Below are positions 8,183 to 17,058 of a stretch of 64,000 nt of DNA, piece after piece. Under the pieces are notes generated by a model that was given only the letters and a program-made list of their open reading frames with translations, was not told where the DNA came from and searched no databases. Numbering within the stretch: position 1 is the stretch's first letter; each line of letters opens with the position of its first letter. Source of the DNA: Brevundimonas vitisensis (GTDB lineage Bacteria; Pseudomonadota; Alphaproteobacteria; Caulobacterales; Caulobacteraceae); contig NZ_CP067977.1 in the NCBI RefSeq assembly GCF_016656965.1, positions 2,442,501-2,506,500 of the forward strand, read 5' to 3'. The translations under genes and the position numbers were made by a program.

Positions 8183-8233
8183 GTGAGAACTCGGAAGCCA
8201 ATGTGAGAACCCGGAAGCTTAAGTGAAAATCCG
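8183..8233. promoter_or_regulatory. Three direct repeats with 20-bp period (iteron-like operator)
   Basis: GTGAGAACTCGGAAGC (8183), GTGAGAACCCGGAAGC (8203) and GTGAAAATCCG (8223) repeat at exactly 20-bp steps, about two helical turns. They lie in the divergent gap between the HTH gene and the methyltransferase, which is where an autoregulatory operator would sit. The binding protein is inferred, not shown. Confidence 0.6.
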
Positions 8234-8323
8234 TCCTTCGGACATCATTTCCCCGTCCTCGACCGCAATGCCGCCAGACATCACAACGCTCTCATCACCA
8301 ACCGATGAGGACGTCACAAACAC

Positions 8324-10489
8324 ATGGTCATCCGCCGCCAGAAGGTCGCTCAAGTTCAGAAGGCTCCGGCCGCCAACGACAACCTGCCCACCACCACGCC
8401 GCCGCCCGCCGCGCCGACCGCGCGACTGGTGAAGGGTGAGTGCGTCGCATTCATGGACTCCATGGTCGCCGGGTCGGTCGATCTGGTCGTGACGTCGCCG
8501 CCCTATCTGAACATCGGCATGCACTACGGCGACACGTTCGCGAGCATCGAGGACTACATCGAGTTCTCGCGCCAATGGATCACGGCAGCGGCTCGTGTGC
8601 TGAAACCCGGCGGCGCGATGTGGATCAACGTCGGCATGCATAAGGCCGGGCCAAACAGCCGTGTTCCCATCACCTATTATCTGTTCCCCCTGATCGCAGG
8701 CACCGGCCTGACCTTCGTTCAGGAGATTGTCTGGGACCGCCGCGCCCAGCAGAACACCACCCAACGCTTCTCCACTCGCTCGGAACGCTGGCTGTATCTG
8801 GTGAAGCCCGGCGTGCTGAAGGGCGCGCGCGGTCGTCCGAAGACGATCTACCCCACCTTCAATCTCGACGATGTGCGACGTCCCTCGACATCGGCTGACA
8901 AGCGCAACAATCCGGCGGGTGCCAACCCCGCCGACATCTGGGCCTTCACGCAGGTTCACGGCACGGCCAAGGAGCGAACCAGCCACCCGTGCCCGTTCCC
9001 GCAAGCCATGATCGAACGCATCGTGCTGGCGTGCTCGAACCCCGGAGATGTCGTGCTCGACCCGTTCGGCGGCTCGGGGACGACGGGTGCGGCGGCTATC
9101 GAACACGGTCGTTCTGCGGTTCTCATCGAACGTGAGCCGAGTTACTGGCCGATCATCGAGAAGCGTTTGGGACTGGTTGATCGCCATGTCGTTGGCAGGA
9201 CCGAGACCGGCGTCGAGCTTTTCGCCGACTTTCACAATGGGGACGCCATCGAGAAGATGAAGCTGATCCCATCGAAATCGGTGAACCTGATCCTTGTCGA
9301 TCCGCCTTACGGCACCACGAACTGCGAATGGGACCAAACCCTTCCGGCGGCCGAGATGTGGAGCGAATACGAACGCATCCTCGCTCCCAATGGCATGATC
9401 GTGATCCATGCCGCACAGCCGTTCTCCATCGACTTGATCCTGTCGAACCGCCCTTGGTTCAGACAGCAACTGATCTGGAAGAAGAATCGCCCGGTCGGGT
9501 TCCTTCACTCCAATCGGCGTCATCTGGCGAGCCATGAGGAGGTGCTCGTGTTCGCGCGCCCTCGTGGAAAGATGACCTACAATCCGCAGGGTGTGACGCC
9601 GAAGGCCGCCAAGGTCACTCGTCGCGGGAAGGTGGGAGCCGTCTACCGGGATACCTACACCAAGGGCGAATGGACGAACGACACCGCGAACTATCCGCAA
9701 TCGGTGCTGGAGTTCGATTGCGAGCGTGACCACGGCCATCCCACCCAGAAGCCTCAAGCTCTGGCGGAATATCTGATCCGCACTTACTCCAACCCCGGAG
9801 AGGTCGTGCTCGACCACTGCTACGGCAGCGGGACGACCGGCGCCGCCGCGATGGCTACGGGTCGCAGTTTCATCGGCGTCGAACGTGATGCTGTTTGGTT
9901 TGTGAAAGGGCGCGCTCGTATCCTCGGTGAGGTTCGGACGAGCGAACTCGGCGGCAAATCGGCCGAGAGCTTGGATGCGCGATTTGCATCGCTTTCAACT
10001 GGCCGCGTTGAAGCCTCAAGCGGCTCGGAGGCTTGGCCGGAAGACATCTGGCCAGAGGGCCAGCGGCAAGACCTTCGGGATATTACCGGTCACACCGATG
10101 AAAACCTCGATCAACCTGTCAGCGGCCTCAAGCGACATGAATTCGAAGTGCTCCAATGCTCGCCACTCGCAGCGTCGGGAAAGTCGATTGGTGGTGAGCC
10201 ACGCGCTCACATTCGCTTGGTCGCTTACCGGGACAGTGAACATCGTGTTGGACACCGGCCGAAGACCGAGACCGCAGCGAATGAAAACGGCGTCCGCTTC
10301 TGTGGCGCAGATGAGGAGTCTGTCCTCCATCGGACTGGAGATGATCGCACCAGTCTTGGTTTGAAGAAGCACGGCCGCCAGCGTAGCGTCACCGTCGTCA
10401 GGGAAAAGAACAACGAAGTGGCTCATCTGCGAGCCTCCGGTGTTAGCCAAAGGACTGTCCAGCCCACACGGACGGCCAGCGCGAACTGA
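8324..10489 (+). CDS. Tandem two-module DNA methyltransferase (N4/N6 type)
   Basis: The 721-residue protein carries two complete beta-class amino-methyltransferase modules in one chain. Module A has catalytic TSPPY at 57-61 and SAM-binding DPFGGSGTT from 246. Module B has DPPYGT from 326 and DHCYGSGTTGAA from 497. Motif IV before motif I defines the beta class. TSPPY often goes with N4-cytosine and DPPY with N6-adenine methylation, so the protein may modify two bases or two sites; that is inference. The homologous part ends near residue 545, and the last ~175 residues overlap an antisense gene and may be read-through. No cognate restriction enzyme is adjacent, so it may be a solitary or anti-restriction methylase. 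Confidence 0.88.
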   Translation: MVIRRQKVAQVQKAPAANDNLPTTTPPPAAPTARLVKGECVAFMDSMVAGSVDLVVTSPPYLNIGMHYGDTFASIEDYIEFSRQWITAAARVLKPGGAMWINVGMHKAGPNSRVPITYYLFPLIAGTGLTFVQEIVWDRRAQQNTTQRFSTRSERWLYLVKPGVLKGARGRPKTIYPTFNLDDVRRPSTSADKRNNPAGANPADIWAFTQVHGTAKERTSHPCPFPQAMIERIVLACSNPGDVVLDPFGGSGTTGAAAIEHGRSAVLIEREPSYWPIIEKRLGLVDRHVVGRTETGVELFADFHNGDAIEKMKLIPSKSVNLILVDPPYGTTNCEWDQTLPAAEMWSEYERILAPNGMIVIHAAQPFSIDLILSNRPWFRQQLIWKKNRPVGFLHSNRRHLASHEEVLVFARPRGKMTYNPQGVTPKAAKVTRRGKVGAVYRDTYTKGEWTNDTANYPQSVLEFDCERDHGHPTQKPQALAEYLIRTYSNPGEVVLDHCYGSGTTGAAAMATGRSFIGVERDAVWFVKGRARILGEVRTSELGGKSAESLDARFASLSTGRVEASSGSEAWPEDIWPEGQRQDLRDITGHTDENLDQPVSGLKRHEFEVLQCSPLAASGKSIGGEPRAHIRLVAYRDSEHRVGHRPKTETAANENGVRFCGADEESVLHRTGDDRTSLGLKKHGRQRSVTVVREKNNEVAHLRASGVSQRTVQPTRTASAN
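10016..10426 (-). CDS. Hypothetical 136-residue protein antisense to the methyltransferase tail
   Basis: The ATG at 10426 overlaps the stop of the upstream 76-residue gene as ATGA, a strong sign of a real two-gene operon. The sequence begins MSHFVVLFPDDGDATLAAVL and looks like a soluble alpha/beta protein; function is unknown. The whole gene lies opposite the last ~475 bp of the methyltransferase frame, beyond its recognisable domains. One of the two overlapping frames is probably not translated over this stretch; the operon overlap favours this one. Confidence 0.6.
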   Translation of the reverse strand: MSHFVVLFPDDGDATLAAVLLQTKTGAIISSPMEDRLLICATEADAVFIRCGLGLRPVSNTMFTVPVSDQANVSAWLTTNRLSRRCEWRALEHFEFMSLEAADRLIEVFIGVTGNIPKVLPLALWPDVFRPSLRAA

Positions 10490-10653
10490 CCTTCACGCCA
10501 TAGCGTCTGGAACAGTTCGATGAGCGCGTCGGCCGACGCTTCTCGCCCAGAACGAAGGCACATGTAGTTCTCGGCTCTGCCGAGCCATGCGGACGAGAAG
10601 TGCCGACGAGAGTCTGTCAGGCCGCGTTCAAGAAAGTGGTGGTAGATGTCCAT
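10423..10653 (-). CDS. Hypothetical 76-residue protein
   Basis: This is a small basic protein, MDIYHHFLERGLTDSRRHF at the start, followed by a WLGRAENYMCLR motif and a helical C-terminus. It is the first gene of a leftward pair with the 136-residue gene (ATGA overlap). The composition and ordered motifs look like a genuine conserved small protein, but I cannot name its family or function. Confidence 0.6.
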   Translation of the reverse strand: MDIYHHFLERGLTDSRRHFSSAWLGRAENYMCLRSGREASADALIELFQTLWREGQFALAVRVGWTVLWLTPEARR

Positions 10654-10706
10654 ACCACCTATTTAGGTCACGGCTCGCAAGCGGTGCGCGGAGATGTAGT
10701 CCAGTT

Positions 10707-11285
10707 CTAATCGTCTCTCATCTTCTCCTTTGCCCTGACGGCAGCGATTTCATCAGCCTTCCCCTGAAGCCACTTTTTGGTGCTCCAATCCGACACCGGC
10801 AGTGGGGCACCGAGTTTCCGCGTCTTTCGGAACACCTCGGCAATCGCGATGGCCTCCAAGCCGAGTTTCACCGCGTGATCACGCGCTTCTTCCACGATCT
10901 CCTCGTTGATGTGGTCGGAGAGGTCAGAAAGTATTTCGCGGGTGTGGGCGACTCGCACCCGGAACGACAAAGCTTTGGAGGTCAGCTTGATGCCCAGAGC
11001 TTTCCACTCGATATCGCTTTTGAAGCTGTTCAACTCTGGGACATTCCCGTGGGACGTTCCAGCGTTTCCAGATGAACTCCAGAACGTGCCGATGTCACCT
11101 ACGACCGAGGCGCAGCGAGAGGCGTATTCCTCCAGACTTAAGGCGACGAACAATGCAGCGAAGTCAGCGTCTCGGTTTCGGTTCAGCCAGTCCTTAAGCA
11201 GGCCAAGGCCGTAGGTCAGGAATGCCGCGATGACCGAAGAGGTCAGGACCAGCGGCCAAAGCTTCGTCCAATCCACCACCATCAT
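10707..11285 (-). CDS. Hypothetical membrane-anchored protein, 192 residues
   Basis: One N-terminal membrane segment (about residues 9-30, LWPLVLTSSVIAAFLTYGLG) is followed by a soluble, mostly helical domain. There is no recognisable family motif. The ATG is at 11285, with an in-frame ATG directly after it. The gene diverges from hsdM, with 79 bp between starts. A role connected with the neighbouring defence genes is possible only by location. Confidence 0.65.
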   Translation of the reverse strand: MMVVDWTKLWPLVLTSSVIAAFLTYGLGLLKDWLNRNRDADFAALFVALSLEEYASRCASVVGDIGTFWSSSGNAGTSHGNVPELNSFKSDIEWKALGIKLTSKALSFRVRVAHTREILSDLSDHINEEIVEEARDHAVKLGLEAIAIAEVFRKTRKLGAPLPVSDWSTKKWLQGKADEIAAVRAKEKMRDD

Positions 11286-11364
11286 TTCCTCCAGCTTCCA
11301 ACCTTGACCCTGCCGTCATACCTCGATTCAACGATCCCGTGCGGTCATCGCACTGGGGGCTTCA

Positions 11365-12864
11365 GTGGCTACGCTTACGCAATCCGAACTCGAACGGCAT
11401 CTCTGGCAAGCGGCGGACATTCTGCGCGGCCATGTCGATGCGGGGAAGTTCAAGGACTACATCTTCGCCCTGCTGTTCTACCGCCGCCTCTGCGACGTAT
11501 GGGACGAAGAGTTCGAGGTTCTGCTGGCCGAGACCGGCGACCGCGAGGACGCGGCCGATCCTGACGAGCACCGCTTCCACGTCCCGCCGCAGCATCACTG
11601 GAACGCGGTCAGGAAGCACGCCACCCAGATCGGCCAGCATCTGAACAACGCCTTCGCCGCCATCGAAGACGCCAATCTGCGTCTGCGCGGCGTGTTCGGG
11701 GACGTGGACTTCGCCAATCAGGAACGCTTCCCCGACGCGCGGCTGGAGAAGCTGCTCGCGCACTTCGAGAAGCACCGGCTGCGGAACAGCGACGTGCCGC
11801 CCGACATGCTGGGCGACGCCTACATGTATCTGATCGAGCAGTTCGCCGAAGGCGCGGGCAAGAAGGGCGGCGAGTTCTACACGCCTCGACAGGTCGTGAA
11901 GCTGATCGTCGAATGCCTCGATCCCCAGCCGGGCATGTCGATCTACGACCCCACCTGCGGCTCGGGCGGCATGCTGCTGGAGGCGGCCCAGCACCTGAAG
12001 GACAAGGGCCAAGACCCGCGCAGCCTGTCCCTCTACGGGCAGGAGAAGGAACTGGACACTTGGGCCATCGCCCAGATCAACCTGTTCCTCCACGACATCG
12101 ACGACGCCTTCATCGCCAAGGGCGACACCCTCCTCGACCCCAAGCGATATGACCCGCGCGCGCAGGAGTTCACGCCCGGCATCGGCGCCTATGACCGGGT
12201 GCTGGCCAACCCGCCGTTCTCCGTGAAGGAGTGGGGTCATGAGGTCTGGACCAACGGCGATCCCTTCGGGCGCGATGTATATGGTGTGCCGCCCAAGGGT
12301 TATGGCGATCTCGCCTTCGTTCAGCACATGGTCGCCTCGCTGAAGGACGACGGCATGCTGGGCGTGGTGGTGCCGCACGGCGTGCTATTCCGGGGCGGCG
12401 CCGAGGGCCGCATCCGCGAGGCCATGCTGAAAGCGGATATCATTGAGGCGGTGATCGGGCTGGCGCCCAACCTCTTCTACGGTGCGGGCATCCCGGCTGC
12501 GATCATGATCATCCGCAAGACGAAGCCCGCCGACCGGAAGGGCGAGGTGTTGGTCGTCAACGGCGACTCCATCTTCACGCCGGGCAAGGCCCAGAACCAC
12601 CTGACCGACGCTAACGTGCGGACGCTGGCCGACGCCTTCCACGGCTTCATCGACATCGAGAAGCTGGCGCGTGTGGTGCCGGTCGAGGAGATCGCGGCCA
12701 ACGGTTCCAACCTGAACATCAGCCGCTACGTCCAGACCGGTGCTGACGCCGTGGCTGTGGATGTCGCAGCCGAGGTCGCAAAGCTCCAAGACCTGATTGC
12801 CAAACGCGACGAAGCCGAGGCGGTGATGTTCGGTCACCTGAAGAGGCTCGGCTATGTCGGGTGA
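11365..12864 (+). CDS. hsdM: Type I restriction-modification system, modification subunit HsdM
   Basis: HsdM is the N6-adenine methyltransferase subunit that works with HsdS. The 499-residue protein has an N-terminal helical HsdM_N domain, then GEFYTPRQVVKLIV, SAM-binding DPTCGSGGML at 195-204 and the catalytic NPPF at 282-285. Length and order fit the family. It starts at GTG 11365, downstream of GTGCG-GTCAT-CGCAC, a short palindrome at 11339-11353 that could be an operator. hsdS begins 11 bp before its stop, so the operon is tightly packed. Confidence 0.96.
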   Translation: MATLTQSELERHLWQAADILRGHVDAGKFKDYIFALLFYRRLCDVWDEEFEVLLAETGDREDAADPDEHRFHVPPQHHWNAVRKHATQIGQHLNNAFAAIEDANLRLRGVFGDVDFANQERFPDARLEKLLAHFEKHRLRNSDVPPDMLGDAYMYLIEQFAEGAGKKGGEFYTPRQVVKLIVECLDPQPGMSIYDPTCGSGGMLLEAAQHLKDKGQDPRSLSLYGQEKELDTWAIAQINLFLHDIDDAFIAKGDTLLDPKRYDPRAQEFTPGIGAYDRVLANPPFSVKEWGHEVWTNGDPFGRDVYGVPPKGYGDLAFVQHMVASLKDDGMLGVVVPHGVLFRGGAEGRIREAMLKADIIEAVIGLAPNLFYGAGIPAAIMIIRKTKPADRKGEVLVVNGDSIFTPGKAQNHLTDANVRTLADAFHGFIDIEKLARVVPVEEIAANGSNLNISRYVQTGADAVAVDVAAEVAKLQDLIAKRDEAEAVMFGHLKRLGYVG

Positions 12865-14014
12865 GGTGCCGGAGGGATGGACTTCGGTCACGCTCGGCGA
12901 AGTGATCCGATTGGAATACGGCCGTGCTCTTGCCGCCTCCGCGCGCGAACCCGGCGCAATCCCTGTCTATGGCTCCAATGGCATTTGCGGCGAGCATTCC
13001 GCTCCGCTTGTGAAAGAACGCGGCATTGTGGTCGGCCGCAAAGGAACTGCTGGTTCTGTGAATGTCACGACAGGCCCGTTCTGGCCTATCGACACTACAT
13101 ACTATGTGGTCCCCCGCGTGGAGTCGGATTTCGATTGGCTGGCGGCGACGTTGGAAAACGCGCGTCTGTCCGAACTGAACGAAGCGACCGGGGTGCCCGG
13201 CTTGAATAGGGACAAGGCTTACGGTCAGCGCATCTTGCTCCCCCCGTTAAAAGAGCAGCGGCGGATCGCCGAGGTGCTGCGGTCAGTGGATGACGCTCAT
13301 CGACTGAACGACTTATCGCTCACCCATCTGCGGCTCCTCCGCAAACTCGCGCTCCGAGACCTGTTTACTGCGGCTGATGGCGAGGAGCCCGAAGACACCA
13401 TTCTTGGCCCGCTTCCTCATGGGTGGGCAGCTATTCCGGCCGAAGACATTTGCGAGGCCGTGATTGATTGCAAGAACCGAACGCCGCCTATCACGGAAAC
13501 CGGCTTCGCCGTCGTGCGAACGCCGAATGTGCGTCACGGGCGATTCGTGCGACACGATCTCGTGCGAACTGATCCTGCGTCCTTTGACGAATGGACTCGG
13601 CGTGGCCGTCCCAGAGTCGGTGACGTGCTCATCACTCGCGAGGCCCCGATTGGAGAGGTCTGCGCTGTGCCGCACGACGAACCGGTCTGTTTGGGACAAA
13701 GAATGATGCTTTACCGCCCCCAGCCGACGAAGCTTGACAGTTCGTTCCTGCTCTATGCGCTCCAGAGTCAGCCGGTTCAGGACCACCTTCGAATTTTGGG
13801 AGGTGGTTCAACGGTAGGCCATGTTCGCGTTGGCGATATCCGTCAGCTTCCAATCCCGTGCCCACCGCTCGCGACCCAGATCACCTTGGCAAAGATGCTC
13901 GAAGAGATTGATCTCGCGCTTGACCGCGCCGCCGAGTCTCGCGCCCAAACAGGCGACTTGAAGAGCAGTCTCGCTTCCGACCTCCTCTCCGGCCGCGTCA
14001 GGGTGCCCGCATGA
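12854..14014 (+). CDS. hsdS: Type I restriction-modification system, specificity subunit HsdS
   Basis: HsdS recognises the bipartite DNA target and bridges the methylase and nuclease subunits. The 386-residue protein has two target-recognition domains, each followed by a conserved helix: repeat 1 ends with LLPPLKEQRRIAEVL near residue 135, repeat 2 with CPPLATQITLAKMLEEID near residue 335. This two-domain layout is typical for an asymmetric interrupted target. It overlaps hsdM by 11 bp and hsdR by 4 bp (ATGA). Confidence 0.94.
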   Translation: MSGEVPEGWTSVTLGEVIRLEYGRALAASAREPGAIPVYGSNGICGEHSAPLVKERGIVVGRKGTAGSVNVTTGPFWPIDTTYYVVPRVESDFDWLAATLENARLSELNEATGVPGLNRDKAYGQRILLPPLKEQRRIAEVLRSVDDAHRLNDLSLTHLRLLRKLALRDLFTAADGEEPEDTILGPLPHGWAAIPAEDICEAVIDCKNRTPPITETGFAVVRTPNVRHGRFVRHDLVRTDPASFDEWTRRGRPRVGDVLITREAPIGEVCAVPHDEPVCLGQRMMLYRPQPTKLDSSFLLYALQSQPVQDHLRILGGGSTVGHVRVGDIRQLPIPCPPLATQITLAKMLEEIDLALDRAAESRAQTGDLKSSLASDLLSGRVRVPA

Positions 14015-17000
14015 GCGAATACCGCCTCGCCGAGAAGCCCGCGCTCGATGCCCTGACGGCCATGGGCTACGTCGCGCTTCATCACGAGGCGGCGATGCTG
14101 ATGCGGCAGGAGGCGAACCGCGTCCTGCTTAAGCCGGTGATTATCGAAGCCCTTCAGGCTCTGAACGAAGGGCTGGGCGCCGAGGACGCCGAGGCGATCT
14201 ACAGCGATCTGTCCACCCTGTCGGACAATGAGGAATGGCAGCGTCGGCTGCGCGGCGCCTATTCGCGGCGGCTGAAGGGCGAGGCCAAGGACAAGCCCGT
14301 CACCCTGATCGACTTCAAGCGGCCCGATAGGAACCGCTACCACGTCGTGCGCCAGTTCAAGGTCGAGGCGCAGCGGTCGCGCATCGCCGATCTGGTGGTG
14401 TTCGTGAACGGCATCCCGCTGGTCGTGATCGAGGCCAAATGTCCGCTGAAGTCGGCGGATCGTTCGGGTCAGGCGTTCGAGCAGATCAAGCAGTATGAGC
14501 GCGACATCCCGCGCCTGTTCTATCCCAACGCCTTCAACATCGTCACGGACGGCATGGCGACGCTGTATGGTGCGACCGATGCAAAGGCGAAATTCTATGC
14601 GCCTTGGCCTGACCCATTTCCGTTCGAACGCTCGGACTTCACCGACGATCTGACCAAGGACATGTATTGCCTGCTGGAGCCAGCGCGACTGCTGGACCTG
14701 CTTGCTCACTTCATAGTCTTCGAGACCGATCCCGACACCGGACGGCGGATCAAGAAGGTCTGCCGCTATCAGCAGTTTCGGGCCGTCAACAAAGCCGTGT
14801 ATCGCGTCGCTGAAGGGACAAAGAAGAAGGGTCTGATCTGGCACACGCAAGGGTCGGGCAAGAGCCTGACAATGGTGTTCCTCGCCCTGAAGCTAAAGAC
14901 CCATCTGACGCTGGATGCGCCGACGCTTCAGAATCCGAACATCCTCGTCCTGACCGACCGCATCGACTTGGACGATCAGATATCCAAGACCTTCGTCGCC
15001 TGTGGTCTGCCCAACCCGACACAGGCGGCGGACGTAAAGGCGTTGCGCGAGGCTGTAGCGCGCGGCGGCTCGGGCCAAATCCTGCTTTCGACCATCTTCA
15101 AGTTCCAAGGCTCCAAGGAGCCGATTCCGAACTCGGAAGACTGGATCGTGTTGGTGGACGAGTGCCACCGCACACAGGAGAAAGACCTCGGCGCCTTCCT
15201 TCAGGCGACCCTGCCCGACGCCCGCTACTTCGGCTTCACCGGCACACCGATCAAGAAGGCCGACAAGGACACCTATGCCCGCTTCAGCGAGCCGGGTGAG
15301 ACCTACCTCGACAAATACGGGATCGACGACGCCGTGCGCGACGGCGCCACCGTGCCGATCCTCTACGAGGGTCGGAAGACCGAATGGTCGATCAACGAGG
15401 CCGAGATCGACATCCTGTTCGACCGCTGGTTCGTCGATTTGTCGGATGAGAAGCGCGAGAAGCTGAAGCAGACGGGCGTTAGCCTCGCCCTGATCGCCAA
15501 GCACCCCGAGCGCATCAAACTGATCGCACGCGACATCTGGGAGCACTTCAAACAGACCTGTCGCCCGGACGGGTTCAAGGCCCAGATCGTCGCCATCGAC
15601 CGCGAGTCGGTCGTGCTCTACCGGCTGGCCTTGGCAAAGGTGATCGCCGACGATCTTGCGAAGGACGGCATGGCCGAGGCGGATGCTGCGGCGAAGGCCG
15701 AGCGGATGATCGCCTGTGTCTTCTCCAAGAGCCAAGAGGACGACAAGCCGAGCGAGGATACGGACATCGAAACTGTCCGAGCCGAACTGCGCTCGCACTA
15801 CCTCGATGCTGATGGGGAGAAGGCCGCCAAGAAGGCGTTCAAAGGAAGCGGAGATGAGCCGAGCTTCCTGATCGTGTGCGACAAGTTGCTGACTGGGTTC
15901 GACGCGCCGAACGAGCACGTCATGTATCTGGACAAGCCGCTGCGCGAACACGGGCTGCTTCAGGCCATCGCTCGGACCAATCGAACCTGCTCGATCAAGC
16001 GACAGGACGGCTCGACCGTCGATAAACCGCACGGCCGGATCGTGGACTACATCGGCGTCACCCAGCACCTCGACGACGCCCTGTCCTCCTACCGCGCTGA
16101 CGATGTTCAGAACGCGCTACGCGACCTCGACCTGCTGCGTCGCGACCTGCGGAAGACCCACGCCGAATTCAAACGCCAACTTCGGCTGCTCGGTCTCGAC
16201 GGCATGGACGAGAAGGCCGCCGCCTACGCCATCGAGAAGCTGGTGGCGGATGGCCGCGAGGACGACTGGTTCGAGCTTCAGCGGTTGGGCCGTCATTTCG
16301 TGCGGACCTACGGCGACCTGTCGCCCGATCCGGCGATCCTCGATTTCACCGAAGACATGAAGTGGGCCGCGACGTTCCTGCGACTGGCTCAACAGGCGAT
16401 CACCAAGGACGAGAGCCTCGATCACCTGACCTACTCGGGGAAGATCAGGGACATGCTGGAAGAGCACGTCCGCGCCACCGGCCTGACCACGACCGTCCGC
16501 CTTCGCAACATCACCGATCCTGAATTCAAGGACGACTTCCAAACCGAGGAGATGTCGGACGAGGAACTCCACGCGGCATTCGTGCGGAAGTCGGTCGAAC
16601 TTAAGCGCGTGACCCGCGAACTGGTCGATAAGAACCCGGCTCAATACGGTCGCTTCTCCGAACGGGTGCTGGAGATCATCCGCCGCTTCGAGGAAGGCCA
16701 GATCGCCGCCGCCGAGGGCCTGAAGGACTTTGAAGACCTGACGGGCGGCATCGTGGCCGAGGTGGGCGCCCACGACGAACTGGGCATGGACGAGCGCGCC
16801 TTCGCCATCCTGCGGATCATCGAGCCGCATGCGCCGGAGGCGGATCACTCCGCGCTCCAGAGCGTCGCCGTCGAGGTGGGCGACCTCTACGCTGGAGCGC
16901 AGACCAGCCAGCCATCGTGGTTCTTCATGGACGGCTACAAGAAGGAGCTTCGCCGCGAAGTCCGCAAGCTGCTGCGTCCGCTCGAACTGGACGACGCCAA

Positions 17001-17058
17001 CGCCGTGCGGGACGAGATTGAGGACTACGCCGTCCACGCCTACGCCGAGAGCCATTGA
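14011..17058 (+). CDS. hsdR: Type I restriction-modification system, endonuclease/translocase subunit HsdR
   Basis: HsdR translocates DNA using ATP and cuts unmodified DNA. The 1015-residue protein has an N-terminal PD-(D/E)xK nuclease core (D127, then E141-A-K143), a superfamily 2 motor with Walker A QGSGKS (about 280-285), DECH at 383-386, FTGTP and motif VI QAIARTNR, and a helical C-terminus for binding HsdM. All key residues are present, so it should be active. It overlaps hsdS by ATGA, and the next gene begins at its stop as TGATG. Confidence 0.96.
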   Translation: MSEYRLAEKPALDALTAMGYVALHHEAAMLMRQEANRVLLKPVIIEALQALNEGLGAEDAEAIYSDLSTLSDNEEWQRRLRGAYSRRLKGEAKDKPVTLIDFKRPDRNRYHVVRQFKVEAQRSRIADLVVFVNGIPLVVIEAKCPLKSADRSGQAFEQIKQYERDIPRLFYPNAFNIVTDGMATLYGATDAKAKFYAPWPDPFPFERSDFTDDLTKDMYCLLEPARLLDLLAHFIVFETDPDTGRRIKKVCRYQQFRAVNKAVYRVAEGTKKKGLIWHTQGSGKSLTMVFLALKLKTHLTLDAPTLQNPNILVLTDRIDLDDQISKTFVACGLPNPTQAADVKALREAVARGGSGQILLSTIFKFQGSKEPIPNSEDWIVLVDECHRTQEKDLGAFLQATLPDARYFGFTGTPIKKADKDTYARFSEPGETYLDKYGIDDAVRDGATVPILYEGRKTEWSINEAEIDILFDRWFVDLSDEKREKLKQTGVSLALIAKHPERIKLIARDIWEHFKQTCRPDGFKAQIVAIDRESVVLYRLALAKVIADDLAKDGMAEADAAAKAERMIACVFSKSQEDDKPSEDTDIETVRAELRSHYLDADGEKAAKKAFKGSGDEPSFLIVCDKLLTGFDAPNEHVMYLDKPLREHGLLQAIARTNRTCSIKRQDGSTVDKPHGRIVDYIGVTQHLDDALSSYRADDVQNALRDLDLLRRDLRKTHAEFKRQLRLLGLDGMDEKAAAYAIEKLVADGREDDWFELQRLGRHFVRTYGDLSPDPAILDFTEDMKWAATFLRLAQQAITKDESLDHLTYSGKIRDMLEEHVRATGLTTTVRLRNITDPEFKDDFQTEEMSDEELHAAFVRKSVELKRVTRELVDKNPAQYGRFSERVLEIIRRFEEGQIAAAEGLKDFEDLTGGIVAEVGAHDELGMDERAFAILRIIEPHAPEADHSALQSVAVEVGDLYAGAQTSQPSWFFMDGYKKELRREVRKLLRPLELDDANAVRDEIEDYAVHAYAESH

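Noticed and set aside
8219-9817. 532-codon antisense frame opposite the double methyltransferase
   Set aside because: The methylase motifs on the plus strand are unambiguous; the antisense translation has no domain.
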